Below are positions 27,701-36,030 of a stretch of 64,000 nt of DNA, piece by piece. This stretch comes from Elysia chlorotica. Taxonomy: Eukaryota; Mollusca; Gastropoda; Plakobranchidae. Within the stretch, counting starts at the first letter, position 1, and every line of letters starts with the position of its first letter. A model generated the notes under the pieces. It was given only the letters and a program-made list of their open reading frames with translations, ran no database searches and was not told the DNA's origin. A program made the position numbers and the translations under genes. The stretch covers positions 277,802-341,801 of the forward strand of contig RQTK01000157.1 in NCBI GenBank assembly GCA_003991915.1, given 5' to 3'.

Positions 27701-29075
27701 GCTTCTTTTGCTAATTTTTGTGTGTTGTTTTTTTGCACATTGTAAAATATAACATATGCAATACTTTGCTTTCATTTAAGTTTGCTCATGTATCTATAAT
27801 CTTTATTTCATAGCACTGTTTATATTTTACATTTATGTTTTTGGAAAGCTTTGGTCCATGGCTTCTTCTGCCTATCTTATGTTTGTGTGTGTTGTATTTT
27901 CATGTATCGAGACCTACAGGCACAAAAATTGTCTTTCACTTTGAGTATGCTTATACATATAAAATGTGTTTAAGCATCCATGATGCATTAGTGGTTTTTG
28001 CTTTTTTGTTTTAAACAAAATTAATGATCGCCTGTAAAAGGGTGCATCAAATATTTTTGAATTTGTTCTCAAAACAATTGAAACATACTCATCTCAAAGT
28101 ATTTATACAAAGGGTAATTTGTACACGTGTTCTCTTCCTCTTTTTTTTTTTTAGGGGAGGCATAGGTGGTGGTGGTCTTTATGGAAGGGGGTTGGGGGAG
28201 GGAGACAGAGACAGACAAACAGACCAGTCATTCAGAGAGAGTGTGTGTATGATATAACCCCCCGCCCCTTCCCCAGGGCACGTTGAACAAATCCTTCCTA
28301 AACCTCATATGGATCAAACTCAAATAGAACTCAACTTTACCAAAATATTGATCTTTATTACCACAGTAACCATATTCTTCTCTTTAACTTTAATGTCTCA
28401 GTTGTTTCATTTTCTTTGCTTTAGTGGTACTGGCTTCTTTTTTTTTTTTTTCCAAAGTATTTCTTATGGTGTTTTCCAAACATTTTTTCCCAGGTTTTGA
28501 TTGTAGTTTTCATGTTTTAATTCACACTTTTTCCCACCCTCTGGCTGCATTTTTTATTTTCCTGTGGCTTCGTAAACTATTTAACAGCATGAGAATAAAT
28601 CTTTTTCCACATTGTTCAAACTTACACTGTTTAGTAGCATTCTGTTGTGATGCTAATACAACATAATCAATCATGTACAAACAGGTTTCCTATTGTAGCA
28701 ATTCCCAAATCTGATCTGCAATCAAGATACATGTACTTTAAATATAAATATTATAAATAACTATTTGTGCCTTATTACAATTAGTTATGGTTCCAGATTT
28801 TTAGCTTTTCTGAATGAAGGCATAATTTGAAGTAAAGTTTTGATCTTTTTTTCGTTCATAGTTTTCCTATATTTTATATTTTCTCATCTCTCCTCACGAT
28901 TCTCCAGACATTCCTGTGGGTGCTGAACAAAGAGTACCAGTTTGAGGCTGCTTTTCAAGCCGGCGCCTCGGGTGTCATGACAGACCGGGTTTGGCTGCTC
29001 CGTGAGTATCTGCAGAGAACAGGACGCGGTCTAGAACATCAGGGTGATGCCAAGGGTACCAAGAAAGAGACATAA
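10674..29075 (+). CDS. GDPD1: glycerophosphodiester phosphodiesterase, GDPD1/GDPD3 (lysophospholipase D) type, multi-exon
   Basis: Coding exons are 10674-10827, 11608-11650, 13168-13303, 13983-14028 (or its copy 14599-14644), 15981-16099, 16637-16726, 19902-20038, 20710-20772, 21387-21438, then either 25076-25318 or 28908-29075. All have AG/GT borders and the phases join without a stop, giving 360 or 335 residues; vertebrate GDPD1 has about 314. The N-terminus carries a hydrophobic membrane segment (about 6-32). The GDPD barrel motifs follow: HISHRGG with His49-Arg50, Glu58 in LENT, Glu76 and Asp78 in DMLELDCH, His91 in VVVAHDD, and NVDIK with Asp155. A second hydrophobic patch (about 207-224) matches the one in human GDPD1. 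Family members hydrolyse lysophospholipids and N-acyl lysophospholipids to lysophosphatidic acid, on ER-type membranes, with a divalent metal. Whether it is orthologous to GDPD1 or to the GDPD1/3 ancestor cannot be decided here. Confidence 0.93.
11727..11983. repeat. long intronic palindrome (foldback element)
   Basis: Two arms of about 112 bp (11727-11840 and 11870-11983) are inverted copies of each other with only a few mismatches, separated by a loop of about 29 bp. Both arms contain CCTCACAGCCGAGTGGTTAA or its complement, and TACTACTGTATGGCTACACC or its complement. It lies in GDPD intron 2, just after exon 2, so the pre-mRNA could form a near-perfect hairpin. It may be a foldback or MITE-like element; no transposase is present and I cannot name a family. 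Confidence 0.85.
12415..13160 (+). repeat. 33-37 bp minisatellite ending at the exon 3 acceptor
   Basis: About twenty units share the core TGTCTACAAAGTGTTTATGT followed by CTTGACGTTTGCTC. They vary by point changes and by presence or absence of ATA. The array is pyrimidine-containing on the plus strand and runs to within about 10 bases of the acceptor TTTTAG (AG at 13166-13167) of GDPD exon 3. The frames of 60-80 codons across it are repeat translations, not genes. Confidence 0.9.
13983..14028 (+). CDS. GDPD1: GDPD exon 4, first copy
   Basis: This 46-base exon encodes DLPPLMKEVTVDFFP and leaves one base (phase 1). Its acceptor is CCTCAG and its donor GTAAGT. It matches the SDLKYCELPPYLGKLDVSF segment of the vertebrate enzyme in position. 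An identical exon lies 616 bp downstream with the same splice sites. Confidence 0.85.
14599..14644 (+). CDS. GDPD1: GDPD exon 4, identical second copy
   Basis: The exon is base-for-base identical to 13983-14028, including acceptor and donor. The exon has phase 0 at its start and phase 1 at its end. Splicing both copies together would therefore place T of the first copy before GA of the second and create an in-frame TGA. The copies can only be used as alternatives, or one is never used. Confidence 0.85.
14995..15192 (-). mobile_element. tRNA-derived SINE, family 1, minus strand
   Basis: The complement shows the head with the B box inside GGGACTCGAACCCTGCAGC, and the shared body (GTCAGTATAATGTGACCGGC). 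Its tail side is truncated at about 14995. It lies in GDPD intron 4. Confidence 0.8.
15473..15651 (+). pseudogene. non-LTR retrotransposon reverse transcriptase fragment
   Basis: One frame reads SVKNLGVLLDSNL, then LRKISQIRPYLRVNATYKIV, then SLVLSRINCCNSLY. These are conserved segments near the C-terminal end of reverse transcriptases of the CR1/L2/Jockey group, where the usual forms are NLGVxLDS, ISxIRPYL and SRLDYCNSLL. The rest of the element is missing. A (TTA)n/(TTG)n microsatellite (about 15652-15757) follows directly. It lies in GDPD intron 4 and is a dead fragment. Confidence 0.75.
15652..15757. repeat. (TTA)n-(TTG)n compound microsatellite
   Basis: About 20 TTA units are followed by about 10 TTG units, directly 3' of the retrotransposon fragment. 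This may be an expanded retrotransposon tail. The 167-residue minus-strand frame over this site is a translation of the microsatellite plus an exon 5 shadow. Confidence 0.9.
16717..17035 (+). repeat. degenerate tandem repeat that includes the exon 6 splice donor
   Basis: Four imperfect units of about 65-140 bp carry the motif AAAGTTGTAAGTAG, at about 16721, 16863, 16935 (as GGTTTGTAAGTAG) and 17003 (as GTTGTTAGTAG). They also share CATACAGAAATCTAATGCTG. The first occurrence is the real exon 6 end and donor (exon ends at 16726). The later copies carry two intact GTAAGT decoy donors (16870 and 16939 region) and one broken one. Confidence 0.75.
17060..17555 (+). repeat. intron 6 duplication copy 1 with a decayed exon 7 start
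   Basis: This segment is repeated at 19073-19566 and partly at 19575-19692. Its 3' end at about 17516-17550 reads GAGTGCCACTACTGTTTTCA then GGCCTGCATGTG. It matches the first part of true exon 7 (GAGTGCCACTGCTGTTCTCA then GGCCTGCGTGTC) and is preceded by ATTCTAG. It is a relic of a duplicated exon 7 border, now cut off by the following insertion. Confidence 0.8.
17560..19070 (-). mobile_element. insertion of a DNA transposon remnant in GDPD intron 6
   Basis: About 1.5 kb of unrelated DNA interrupts the duplicated intron segment just after the decayed exon 7 copy. It encloses the minus-strand fragment at 18057-18374. The edges are AT-rich with C-runs (TGCCGAACCCCCC at the left, TGCCGCCCTCCCCC at the right). 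I see no clear terminal inverted repeats, so the exact ends are uncertain. Confidence 0.55.
18057..18374 (-). pseudogene. Mutator-like (MULE) transposase C-terminal fragment
   Basis: The 105-residue frame contains PYGPDEEVLKEDCINHVGKR, then LGAALRN, LGGRGRGRLTGEAIRRLQ and YYSRAIRL. This order (YGPD, a CxxHVxKRxGxxLR helix, GGxGxLT, QxYYxxAI) is typical of the region after the catalytic domain in animal Mutator-like transposases. The DDE core is not visible upstream on the same strand, so this is a truncated relic. The assignment rests on remembered family patterns; a profile search would settle it. Confidence 0.6.
19073..19692 (+). repeat. intron 6 duplication copies 2 and 3
   Basis: 19073-19566 repeats 17060-17555 (shared motifs include GCACAAGTC, TCAGCAAGAGCTTCCTAA and CAACCATACAAACA). 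It ends in a second decayed exon 7 start (CTTCCAG then ATTGCCACTTCTGTG, about 19541-19565). 19575-19692 is a shorter third copy that leads, through a SINE, to the true exon 7 at 19902. Confidence 0.8.
19693..19862 (+). mobile_element. 5'-truncated family 1 SINE
   Basis: It begins in the body (ATGGTTGGGTCAGTGATAGT), includes CCCCTGTCTCTGTGTGGGGC and ends near GTGCTGAAGTTTGATGCTAA. A short internal duplication repeats ATGTTAAACAATGTA. It sits directly before the exon 7 acceptor (AG at 19900-19901), so its tail now lies in the branch point region. Confidence 0.7.
20788..20920. repeat. trinucleotide microsatellite after exon 8
   Basis: Mixed (AAT)n, (GAT)n, (CTA)n and (AAT)n runs begin only about 15 bases after the GTAAGT donor of GDPD exon 8. 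The long plus-strand frame 20673-21068 is exon 8 in a wrong frame read through this microsatellite. Confidence 0.9.
21134..21270 (+). mobile_element. SINE family 2, 3' part
   Basis: It shares CCAAATTGCTCACC, GGCTGGTGGCTGGTC, AGAGCTGTATAGG and CAGTCTTGCTGGT with the fuller copy at 35787-36030. The tRNA-like head is missing here. It lies in GDPD intron 8. Confidence 0.6.
21439..24014. other. GDPD intron 9, 5' part
   Basis: AT-rich intron with one full SINE (23124-23396). From about 23700 it holds diverged relatives of the 101-bp minisatellite unit (GAACCAGAACTTTGG, GGGAACAAGAATTCTG). No coding exon is visible. Confidence 0.6.
23124..23396 (+). mobile_element. tRNA-derived SINE, family 1, full length
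   Basis: Head GGGGGCGAGCTGCCTCAAGT, B-box-like GGTACGAATCC, body GGGGTCGGTGTCAGTATAAT and GTGACCGGCTGAGACTGGAG, tail GTGTTGATGTTGGACATTAAACC. Confidence 0.85.
24015..25082 (+). repeat. 101-bp minisatellite carrying the terminal exon acceptor
   Basis: Ten units start (at AGTCTGAAG) at 24141, 24242, 24343, 24444, 24545, 24646, 24743, 24844, 24942 and 25038, with a diverged one at 24015. The period is 101 bp, with shorter units of 96-98 bp late in the array. Each unit contains GATCTCGCAGACGTTCC or a close variant. In the last unit this is the real acceptor and first bases of GDPD exon 10a (exon from 25076). Eight upstream units keep CAG followed by AC(G/A)TTCC, and one (near 24675) has lost it. 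The 217-residue minus-strand frame here is periodic repeat translation. Confidence 0.95.
25076..25318 (+). CDS. GDPD1: GDPD terminal exon 10a
   Basis: It encodes TFLWVLNTDHDFEVAFKTGA then AGVMTDRPELLRAWLDRS, the last beta strand and helix of the GDPD barrel (GVMTD motif). A Gly/Ser/Pro-rich tail follows, ending GGEDSSALIR and TGA. The exon is clearly more GC-rich than its surroundings. It joins exon 9 in phase 0. A downstream AATAAA at 25491-25496 would allow an independent 3' end. It aligns with the vertebrate VYIWVLNEEQEYKRAFDLGA segment, as does exon 10b, so the two are alternatives. Confidence 0.9.
   Translation, partial: TFLWVLNTDHDFEVAFKTGAAGVMTDRPELLRAWLDRSKASGVRSGDCLLVGMSSPELTVTGTTSPGPLDGGEDSSALIR
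25368..26155 (+). repeat. tandem duplication of about 390-400 bp after exon 10a
   Basis: 25368-25760 and about 25768-26155 are copies. Both contain CCATTGTCTTGATATTTTGT, a (TG)n run, a G-run, GCTGGGGGTTATTAAGTGAT, and GTTGGCAGATCAGAGTAAAA. They differ by small indels and substitutions. Confidence 0.88.
25491..25496 (+). promoter_or_regulatory. candidate poly(A) signal for the exon 10a transcript
   Basis: A canonical AATAAA hexamer 173 bases after the exon 10a stop codon. In the tandem copy of this UTR segment the corresponding sequence is GAAGTTAAAGG, so the signal is lost there. Confidence 0.4.
26156..28907. other. interval between terminal exons 10a and 10b
   Basis: AT-rich, T-run-rich DNA with no recognisable exon or SINE. 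It is either 3' UTR plus intergenic sequence for the 10a form or intron for the 10b form. Confidence 0.5.
28908..29075 (+). CDS. GDPD1: GDPD terminal exon 10b
   Basis: Acceptor TTCTCCAG, phase 0. It encodes TFLWVLNKEYQFEAAFQAGA then SGVMTDRVWLLREYLQRT and a short basic tail ending AKGTKKET and TAA. Over the barrel part it is roughly 60 per cent identical to exon 10a. The polypyrimidine tract (CTCATCTCTCCTCACGATTC) is stronger than that of 10a. The two exons give isoforms with different C-termini but the same catalytic residues. Confidence 0.9.
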   Translation, partial: TFLWVLNKEYQFEAAFQAGASGVMTDRVWLLREYLQRTGRGLEHQGDAKGTKKET

Positions 29076-29099
29076 TGACAGAGAACGGCCTTTCTCATT

Positions 29100-29460
29100 G
29101 TTCAGTGCGGAAATTTTAGAATTTTAAGGAGAGGGAGAGTGAATGTATTCATGTATACATAGACTACATTCTGCCTTCATCCTTATTCAGTTTGGAGATG
29201 TGGACATTTTGAGGAGAAGATGAGTGAATGTATACCTGTATACACATAGTCTACTTTTTGCCTTCCTGCTTTAGTTCGAGAATTTGAAGGAGAGGATGAG
29301 TGAATGTATACCTGTATACACATAGTCTACTTTTTGCCTTCCTCCTTGTTTAGTTTGAGAATTTTAAGGAGAGGATGAGTGAATGGATTTAGTTTGAGAA
29401 TTTTAAGGAGAGGATGAGTCAATGTGTGAGTTTATAAAAACTTTTTTTGTCAGATTGCGG
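29100..29460 (+). repeat. imperfect tandem repeat in the probable 3' UTR
   Basis: About four units of 50-100 bp share GAGAATTTTAAGGAGAGGAT, GAGTGAATGTATACCTGTAT and ACATAGTCTACTTTTTGCCT. More diverged relatives continue to about 29830. Confidence 0.8.
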
Positions 29461-31345
29461 CCTAGAGCTTGCAATGCTGACCCCTCAATGAATACATGGT
29501 GGGATTGTAAGTGCACCAAGAAAAAAATGAAATGGCCGTTTAGCGTTGTTCTCTTTGTTCAGTGTATGGATTTTAAAAAGTGAATGAGTGGATACACAGG
29601 TGCTTTCAACCTATATAGTCAGATTTGCAGCCAAAAGCCCCTTGCTGAACACCAGCATGTGAAGTGTATCAAGAAAGAGAAATAATAACTGAGAACAGTC
29701 TTTCACCTGAGAACTCGGGAATTCAAAAATAGTGAATGAGTGAATGTATACATGAATTTTACTTTCTGCCTTTTCCCTTGTTAAATATGTGGATTTTAAG
29801 GAGGAAATGAATGTAGGTTTTTTTTTCTTCTTCTTGTCTTCTCTGAAAGTAAAATGTTATCTAATGAATGATGTATGTTCAATCATGATCTGAGCTGGAT
29901 GTTTCAAAATACTTAATCATGTCTTTCAAATCAATGAACTTTTGTAATTTGTAATAGGTTTTTTATCTTCTCAGCTTGCACAGCTTTTTATTGTTGTTGG
30001 TATGATTGTTTAGATGACTAACTCTGTAAGGTCTCTTCCATGTACATTACTGCAATCAATGCTTAAATTAAAATCAAACCCAAAAGAAATTGATGGTGGT
30101 GGAACATTATAATACAGAGTTGTAGAGTTGCTGGGGAATAGAGAAAGTAAACTGGACTTTGTGAGAGGAAGAAACGAGCAAACTCACTGAAAGTGAAAGG
30201 CACTCTAGGTGAAAGCAGTGTATATTTTAAAAGGCAAGTGAGACAAAACATTTCTCCAAGTAAGCTTTTAAGTGGTAGAGAGCGTTCCTTTTTTTTTTTA
30301 GACCTCAGCTTCTCATTTCTCAATTCCATTGCGGAAGAAGAAAGCCTTTTTTATACTTGAAATCGAGTATGTTTCTTTTTAAAGAGCCCCAACACAAACT
30401 TGTGTAATGTTTAGTCACTATGGTAACAGTCCTAGCAGTTTCAGAGGCTTCTAGTCAGTCCTTTCAAGACAGGGGATTCTGTAGGAGAAACATCTCTTTC
30501 CCAATCGCATTTTTGTTTGTCAGAACAGAGGATGTTCGAGAGGCCAAATGGCCAGGAATAAATCTTTGCTTTTTCTCAAGATGTAGTTTATCTGAAGATT
30601 GCTGAGCTTAAGCAATTAAAAAATGTGTTTTTATTAATAAGTATTTCATTGCATGTACAGTGTATATGAACAATTATTCCTGCTCATATGCCATGAAATT
30701 ATATATAAGAGAAATATTTTTTTAGAAATAATATTCATATTAATGTTTTGTTGTTGGAGCCCAGTCATTTTCACCAACGACTTAGCTTTAAAGATTCTAT
30801 TTATGTACCAGGATATGTTTTAGAAAATCTCAAGTCACATTGTAGTAAAATGTTTTTTATCACCCGTTTTCATTTTTTAAGTAAAAGAAATAAATCCATT
30901 TGTCATTTGGAAATGTATGCACTGAAGTACTCTCACTACATACAAAGGCTTATTATCATGATGTTTGAAATTTGAATTTTAAACCAACTTTAACGTAACG
31001 GTACACTTTTTTTTTTACCCGTCTCTTAATGTCACTGTGGGTCCCCACTTTTTAAAAAGTCAAAATGGATAATGCCTACAACATCAAGGGAGGAAGACAA
31101 AATTTCAATAGACAATTCCCGTTTAAAGTATTTTTATATATTATGTTAAAATAAAAGCCTGTAAACAAAAGTACTGGTCATTTTTAACCTATAACCCGTT
31201 TAAACGAGAATAATAGAAAAGTTATAACTGGTGTTAATACATCATGCATGATTATACAATATAATACATATTTACAATTTATGATTTGCAAACCCGTGAC
31301 TCTCAATTATTAAGAGACGATCAGCAGCTGCCTGAAACCATTTAG

Positions 31346-31484
31346 TTTAATGTGACTGACTGAGACAGAGTCATGGCATCCCCGCACTGTCTCTATGTGA
31401 CAGCATGTAAACCTGTCAGTCGTTATTCTTGGGGTCCTTCCATAATATTATAGCATATATAGTTCTGATGTTGGACCGATAACA
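31346..31484 (+). mobile_element. 5'-truncated family 1 SINE
   Basis: It contains TTTAATGTGACTGACTGAGA, CATGGCATCCCCGCACTGTC and GTTCTGATGTTGGACCGATA, corresponding to the body and tail of the family. The tRNA head is absent. Confidence 0.75.
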
Positions 31485-34400
31485 ACAACACTTTTGCCTG
31501 AAACCATTCTTTATTCAAAGCATGTATTAAAATCTCTGGAAATTTCTAATTCAGTGAAACCCCTCTCAAAAGTCTGCATTTTAAGAGTTGGTCCAAGCGA
31601 GTTAGTAGTCCCCCATGGTGCATTGACCGCCCCTGCTGTTTGAACTATGGGTTGTCCTCACCTCCAGTGTGAGGTGCAGGCTAGCTCAGTCAGTTGAGAA
31701 CAGAGGCATCTATACAAAGGTTCCATTCTATGGTTACTTTTGTATCCTGCTCTTTCTGTTATAAACTATGTTATAGTCAGTTAGGCATAAATGCGTTAAT
31801 ACAGATGTTATACAATAACTCAAAACCATCATTGAAATCCAATAAACTATAATTATTTCCTTATGTTGAGCAAATCTGACTCTCCTAGTTTATCACAATG
31901 TTATGCTTGCTTATATTTTTTAGAACATGGTTTGTTTTCCTGAGAATTCTATTATTCTGCTAGAACTTTCAATTACTAATTATATACCAATTAAGTTTTA
32001 CATTTATGATTTTTGTCTCATTGTAGGTGTTGGATCAACATTTTGAAACCAAATCAGTCAAAAAACCTAATTGTACTTCTGTTGATTCTTCTGAGTGTCA
32101 AATTTTGGTTTAACGATTGTCGCTTTAGTTGTGAAACGGCCTAACTCATTTCTAAAATACTGTTAATCCTAGTAGGCCAATTTACAACATATTAGACAAG
32201 ATATAGGCTTACTTAGTATTTGCACCATAATTTTTCAAGCTTTGGTCTTTTGGGTAATTGCATGAGTTTATAATTATTGTTTGTAATATCAACACTGGCA
32301 TTTATGCCTGGTTCTTGAATTAACTAGTTCACCTTAATGAGACAAGCTTCAATCACAAAGAAATTACGTTCCCCTTAAATGCTTACATCCAAACACCATT
32401 TGGATGATGATCTCTCAAAGGGACTCCTGTGGCTGTTCATATTTTATAATATTACGCACAAAAAAATAAAATATGGAATGTTGAAAAAACGGGGGTAATT
32501 TGAAGTGGATTGGTGTGATAACAGCAATCCCAGTATTGAACATTGCTCGCCAAAATCTTCACAGCAGCTACACCAAGTTTATAAGATTGCTACAGATTCT
32601 ATCATCGTCACCAGGTTTATCATTAAAAGGTTTTTAAAGTACATTTACTAAAGTAAATAATGTCTACATCTTCATCAAACCAATACTTTGTTAAATGTGT
32701 TTTACAAACAAAAAAAATTTCGAGAGAGTTTTCAATTTTGCATCTTCAAAATTTACGGGACTCTTGTATTTTAAAATTATGAATGCATATGACTTCTTTG
32801 TATTTGATGTTGTTTGTTTCTTGTTGTTTTTTCTGCTTCTTTCTTTGTATTTTATTTTAAAACATTTTAACCCTTTTAACACCAACTGTACAGAGTTTTA
32901 GCCAATTCATTGAATTAAACCTGTTATGAAAAATTGTTTCATTGAATTTTTCTTAACATTCCAATTTTCTTTTGTGCTCTTTAAGTTCAAAATGACATTT
33001 TGTTCACTCCAATATTATTCCATTTTCTGTTTTATTGGATAGGAAGAAAGTGCGAAAAAATATTTTTAAATTATGGCGTCTTCATTTTGTTCTCCTGGCA
33101 CCCTTCCCCCCCCCCCCCCCCCTCTTCCCTTTTTCCCTTTAGTTATTTAGTTAAGACTAATACCATTTTTCTATATATAGTTATTTAGATTGGAAGTTTT
33201 TTGTCAGATTCTAATCGACCATAGCCCTAATATCAAAAAGTAATGGGGACCTATCATAAACAAACACAAGTTGTTGAGGCTCTGGGGTCATATCTGTTAT
33301 TATGTAGGAAAGTGCTCTCATTCTTAAGCATTTGTCCTTATCTGTTTCAAAATTTGTCATGTTCATAATACTGTATTTTTCCTTCTAGTTGTCTTTGTTT
33401 CTATCTAACCAGCTTAATTCATTTTGATTTTCCATGGGCATATTTGATCAAAACTAAATTAAATTTATAAATATTTTTTAAAATTTTATTTCCTACCAAT
33501 TGTGCAATATAAAGTCTATGCTACTGGACTTTTGAAGAAAAACGAGAAAATATTTTTTATATGGAAAATACTCTTAGCTGTGAGTGTAACTGTTCTGAAG
33601 TAAATCACATTTTAGGAAACTTTTTTTCTCTCAATCCTTTTAAAAAAAAATGTTTTCAATTGCTTAAGTAATAAGGCCAATAAAAAAGGAAAACTTTTAA
33701 AGAGGATACTTCACTATGTTTGTTTTAAACATTTAAAAAAATAAATTGTTTCAAGTTTTTTTTTTATTTGTTAATGTTTGCCTAAAAAAACAAAAACAAA
33801 AAAACAATGCTTTTTTAAATTCGTTATGGCCAATTTATTTCTCAATGTCACCTGGTCAGCTTTTTCTCTTTTCAATTTTGAAATTGGTAACTTGGAAAAT
33901 GAAAAATGAAAAAAAAAGGAAAATTGTTTGTCTAAGGTGATAACTATATTGTCATGATATTTTTTATGATTGTATGCAGGCCTAATTAGAGCCAAGTTCA
34001 ACTTTCCAGTTATTTATTTTATTTTGTACCTTGTTCATGCATACATTTATGCATTTTGATTTTATTATGTATTTGATTTTTGGCCAAGGGAAAACACAAA
34101 CAAAACCTTTCTATACTACTGAGGTATTTTAACCCATTATTTAACATATCAGTTGACACATTCTCATTTTATTTATAGATCCTTGTGGAAGTTGCATCTC
34201 GATCTTAAATCCTTTCAAATTGTTGAATTTTCAAATTAAAAAAATGTGTTACTTTCTTTATCTTGTTCACATTGGCTTTCACTTTGAATTTTTGTTGTTG
34301 TGGGTAATATTGGATCTCATTGCATAATGTGGTAAAAATAAAATTACTGCACTTGGGTTTTTAGAAACCCTTAAGAAAAGATATTTTCAGGTTACTCCTG

Positions 34401-35786
34401 GCATAGATTCGCTTTGATGCTTTCAAAGGGGAATGATGCTAGGGGGGGGAAATAAAGGGCAGTGTTTCTTGCCTTCTTTTTAAAAAAGCTTTTATCTTTC
34501 TTGAGTTGAAATAGTAGTGCAACATTGTCTTTGCATATCTTTAATTTACTGCATGTACTAAATATTTGTCATTTATTCGATGTCCCTAAGATCTTGATCC
34601 AATTGCATCTTAAAAAGTATCAGTCTGTCTGTCAATGAACACTTTTTGTTCTGTTTTTTTTTTTCTCTCATCATGGCGTATATTGCATTTTTTTTCTTTA
34701 TTTTTCCAACATACATTTAATGTTATGTCAACCTTCCAGTAAACAAATCTTTTGATATATATTTTGAAAATTTGAGTTTGTAATGTGTATATTTTAGAAA
34801 AAAAAGCTGAACACTTTCAGTTTTCCAACCCATAAATCTAAATCTTTCAACTTGCTTCAATTATGACTCAAGTACATGCCTTTTCAAATTTCTCTATACG
34901 AATTGTATTATGCTCAATTCATGGTAAATCATTCATATATGATGAAAATATGCCCTTTCATATTTTTGAAAATTGTCATGGCAATAGCATTAATTTTTGC
35001 AAGATCTTTGAAATTAGCACCTTTTGGCAAGCAAGTACTTGTAATAATATTTGTGACAATTCATTAAGTTGCTCTAGTTAATTACGCCAAATGTGGGAAA
35101 AACAAATTCCAAACCACAGCCATGTGATATAGTTTTCAGTAGGTTTATGGTAGAATTCATAGCTGTGGTCATATAAATTTTGTAATTGCTTTTTTGATGC
35201 AACCTGTCCCTCAGCGGATATCGGCTGCCATTCTTGATTAAGTGAACATAGTGTTATTTTGTCAATCTAGTCCAGCCTTGACTTAATTAATACATTGTGG
35301 ACAGTTGTCTTTGACCAGTGTTTATAGTGTAAAACTAAGCTGAACGTCTTTCGAACCAAGGTCACAACAAAACCTTCTATGTGTATCAAATTTTTTTTTT
35401 GGTCGCACATTTGAAGGGCTCGTGTAGCACCCAATTAATATCCTATGTCATTTTTCTGGTACAATCATCTTATTTTTTTATGTCATTTAATATTTAAGAT
35501 GTATTGTTTCCTTTTTATGAAAAAAACTTTTTTTCTGATACTAGTCACAATATCGAGTGTACACTAATACAGTTTAAAAACTATATTTTTCTATTGATGT
35601 TTTCCTCATTTAAAATACCGATTGATCATTCCTGGAAACAATTATGTACTTATGTTTGTATCTGGAAAAGGGGAGCAAAATAATTTCATCATAAGTTACC
35701 ACAATTTTCGGGGACCATCATGACCAACTTTAGAAGTTGTATTAGCATGGATCTGCAACAGACACTCTACACTCAAAGGGTACTTA

Positions 35787-36030
35787 GTAGTGCTCTGGAT
35801 TGACAAGCAAGTGTTATGAGGTTCGAATCTCAAGATTGTGTTCTTGGTATAGAAACACAGACTTCTATGCCAGCAATACTTGTTAGCCCAAATCGCTCAT
35901 CCTTCTTTTAGTTCTTTCTGTTACTAAGTCTTAGGACTGGTGGCTAGTCAAAATAGATTAGAGTTATACATGTATAGGCCCTATAAGCAAAGGTAAAAAC
36001 TTAGGGTCAGTCTTGCTGGTATACAAGTCA
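35787..36030 (+). mobile_element. SINE family 2 with tRNA-like head
   Basis: Positions 35787-35850 have a tRNA-like head with the B box GAGGTTCGAATCTCAA. A body follows with GCCCAAATCGCTCATC, GGACTGGTGGCTAGTC and GGGTCAGTCTTGCTGGTATA. The body matches 21134-21270 and differs from family 1. Confidence 0.65.

Noticed and set aside
31675-31730. tRNA gene near 31680
   Set aside because: GGCTAGCTCAGTCAGTTGAG resembles an A box, but the B box region (GGTTCCATTC) is imperfect and stems do not form by eye.
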